Part shown: one piece after another, positions 63,096 through 64,000 of the stretch | How the letters are laid out: the number at the start of each line of letters is the position of its first letter | How positions within the stretch are numbered: the first letter of the stretch is position 1 | Assembly (NCBI GenBank): GCA_028290545.1 | Contig: JAQGJP010000003.1 | Span: 1-64,000 of the forward strand | Length of the DNA stretch: 64,000 nt | Source of the DNA: Rhizobium sp. | GTDB taxonomy: Bacteria > Pseudomonadota > Alphaproteobacteria > Rhizobiales > Rhizobiaceae | Direction of reading: 5' to 3' | Notes under the pieces: generated by a model | What the model was told of the DNA's origin: nothing | What the model saw: only the letters and a program-made list of their open reading frames with translations | The model's database searches: none | Translations under genes and position numbers: made by a program

Positions 63096-63953
63096 ATGAA
63101 TGCCCCCCTTGAAAGTGATCTGCTGCGGACCTTCATCGCGGTCGCCGAAACCAGCAATTTCACCAAGGCGGCGGAAATGGTCGGGCGCACCCAGTCGGCC
63201 GTCAGCATGCAGATCAAGAAATTGGAGGACGCCGTCGGCAGCGCCCTGTTCGACCGGGGTTCACGCGGCGTGAGCCTCACCAAGCAGGGCAATACGCTGC
63301 TGCTGAAGGCCCGGCGGGTGATCCTGTTGCTCGACGAGACCGCCGCCAGCATGCGCCAGCCAAGCCTCAGTGGCGTCGTCAGGATCGGCATTCCCGAGGA
63401 ATATGGCTCGTCCGTGCTGCCCAAGGCGCTGCGGAATTTCGACCAGTTGCATCCGGGCGTCGAAATCATCGTCAATTTCGGGCGTTCGTCAGTGCTGATC
63501 GACGCCATGCATGGCGGCAAGCTCGATCTCGCCGTCGTCTACGAACAGGGCGATTACACCACAAGCGAGATCCTGCGCACCGACCCCACCGTCTGGGTGA
63601 CGTCGGATATCCACGAGACACACCTTCGTTCGCCGCTGCCGGTGGCGATGTATTCCGGCGTCGGCTGGGCGCGGACGCGGGCGCTCGCCCTGCTGGACGA
63701 CCTCGGCAGGGGTTACCGCATCGCCTATGTCAGCGACACCAGCAATGGCCTGATGGCAGCCGTGCAGGCGGGTCTCGGCATCGCGCCGCTGGCGCGCGCC
63801 GGCATTCCGCCGCAATGCCGGGAGCTGACGCTGGCAGACGGCTTTGCGGTTGTCGATCATTCGAATGTCACCCTGCGCGTCAACAACCGCAAGGGCGATG
63901 ATGCCATCACCGGCATGGCGAGCGCGATCCGGGAAGCCTTCCAGAGCATGTGA
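63096..63953 (+). CDS. LysR-family transcriptional regulator
   Basis: This is a 285-aa regulator. The N-terminal winged helix (about 8-66) contains FTKAAEMVGRTQSAVSMQIK and the wing GVSLTKQGNTLL; the remainder is a periplasmic-binding-protein-like effector domain (VRIGIPEEYGSSVLP onward). The ATG at 63096 has no strong ribosome site (GGCTCC region). It is divergent from the DUF1127-like gene, and LysR proteins often control their divergent neighbour. A link resembling Brucella VtlR, a LysR regulator controlling DUF1127 genes, is possible but not established by sequence. Confidence 0.82.
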   Translation: MNAPLESDLLRTFIAVAETSNFTKAAEMVGRTQSAVSMQIKKLEDAVGSALFDRGSRGVSLTKQGNTLLLKARRVILLLDETAASMRQPSLSGVVRIGIPEEYGSSVLPKALRNFDQLHPGVEIIVNFGRSSVLIDAMHGGKLDLAVVYEQGDYTTSEILRTDPTVWVTSDIHETHLRSPLPVAMYSGVGWARTRALALLDDLGRGYRIAYVSDTSNGLMAAVQAGLGIAPLARAGIPPQCRELTLADGFAVVDHSNVTLRVNNRKGDDAITGMASAIREAFQSM

Positions 63954-64000
63954 AAAAGCGCCGGTCCTTCGAAGCGTCGGGAGACGGAACGACGAAGGAC

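Overview
The window looks like the chromosome of a high-GC alphaproteobacterium of the order Rhizobiales (Mesorhizobium, Phyllobacterium, Brucella or Rhizobium type). The pointers are an erythritol (ery) operon, a PrsDE-like type I exporter, a Rhizobium etli ReAV-type asparaginase, the mutY-dciA-dsbA-smc neighbourhood, a cspA-rpsU pair and several families of rhizobial palindromic intergenic repeats. The genus is not certain from sequence alone. No prophage, CRISPR array, rRNA operon or complete insertion sequence was seen.

Region 1 (254-16961, all minus strand): a 14-gene polyol operon. It runs from the SorC-type regulator EryD through a five-gene CUT1-type ABC importer (binding protein, two permeases, two ATPases, resembling MptABCDE) to EryA, a 2-hydroxyacid dehydrogenase, EryB, a class II aldolase, an FGGY pentulose-type kinase, a HAD-like protein, EryC, EryH and EryI. 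Together EryA, EryB, EryC, EryH and EryI convert erythritol to D-erythrose 4-phosphate for the pentose phosphate pathway. The aldolase, kinase, HAD protein and hydroxyacid dehydrogenase probably serve a second polyol such as a pentitol. The two transporter ATPases are asymmetric, and one lacks the Walker B glutamate and the switch histidine.

Region 2 (17547-21794): a type I secretion ATPase with a Pro/Gly-rich tail, its membrane fusion partner, and a convergent exported SMP-30-type protein. Region 3 (22005-30280): sulfate assimilation, with cysH-cysD-cysN divergent from an Rrf2 regulator, followed by the sulfate/thiosulfate importer sbp-cysT-cysW-cysA. Region 4 (30570-38164): cspA, rpsU, soxR with a recognisable SoxR-box promoter driving a flavin reductase, an asparaginase, DUF3750, an SDR, an intact HigBA-like toxin-antitoxin pair and a di-heme peroxidase.

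Region 5 (38289-45106, minus): a DppABCDF dipeptide importer with an extra membrane-anchored protein and an AhpD-like protein in the same gene run. Region 6 (45387-48751): small lipoproteins and hypotheticals ending at a tRNA-Gln, with accessory character. Region 7 (48958-52505): a cupin/metallo-hydrolase pair, DUF1499, small proteins and a decayed toxin-antitoxin locus. Region 8 (52515-63953): core genes ppdK, HAD/SnoaL, mutY, dciA, dsbA and smc, then a DUF1127-like small protein divergent from a LysR regulator.

Six long inverted-repeat elements (three of exactly 166 bp) lie in gaps between genes of the same orientation. In all three ABC operons led by a binding-protein gene, a hairpin or such an element follows that gene.
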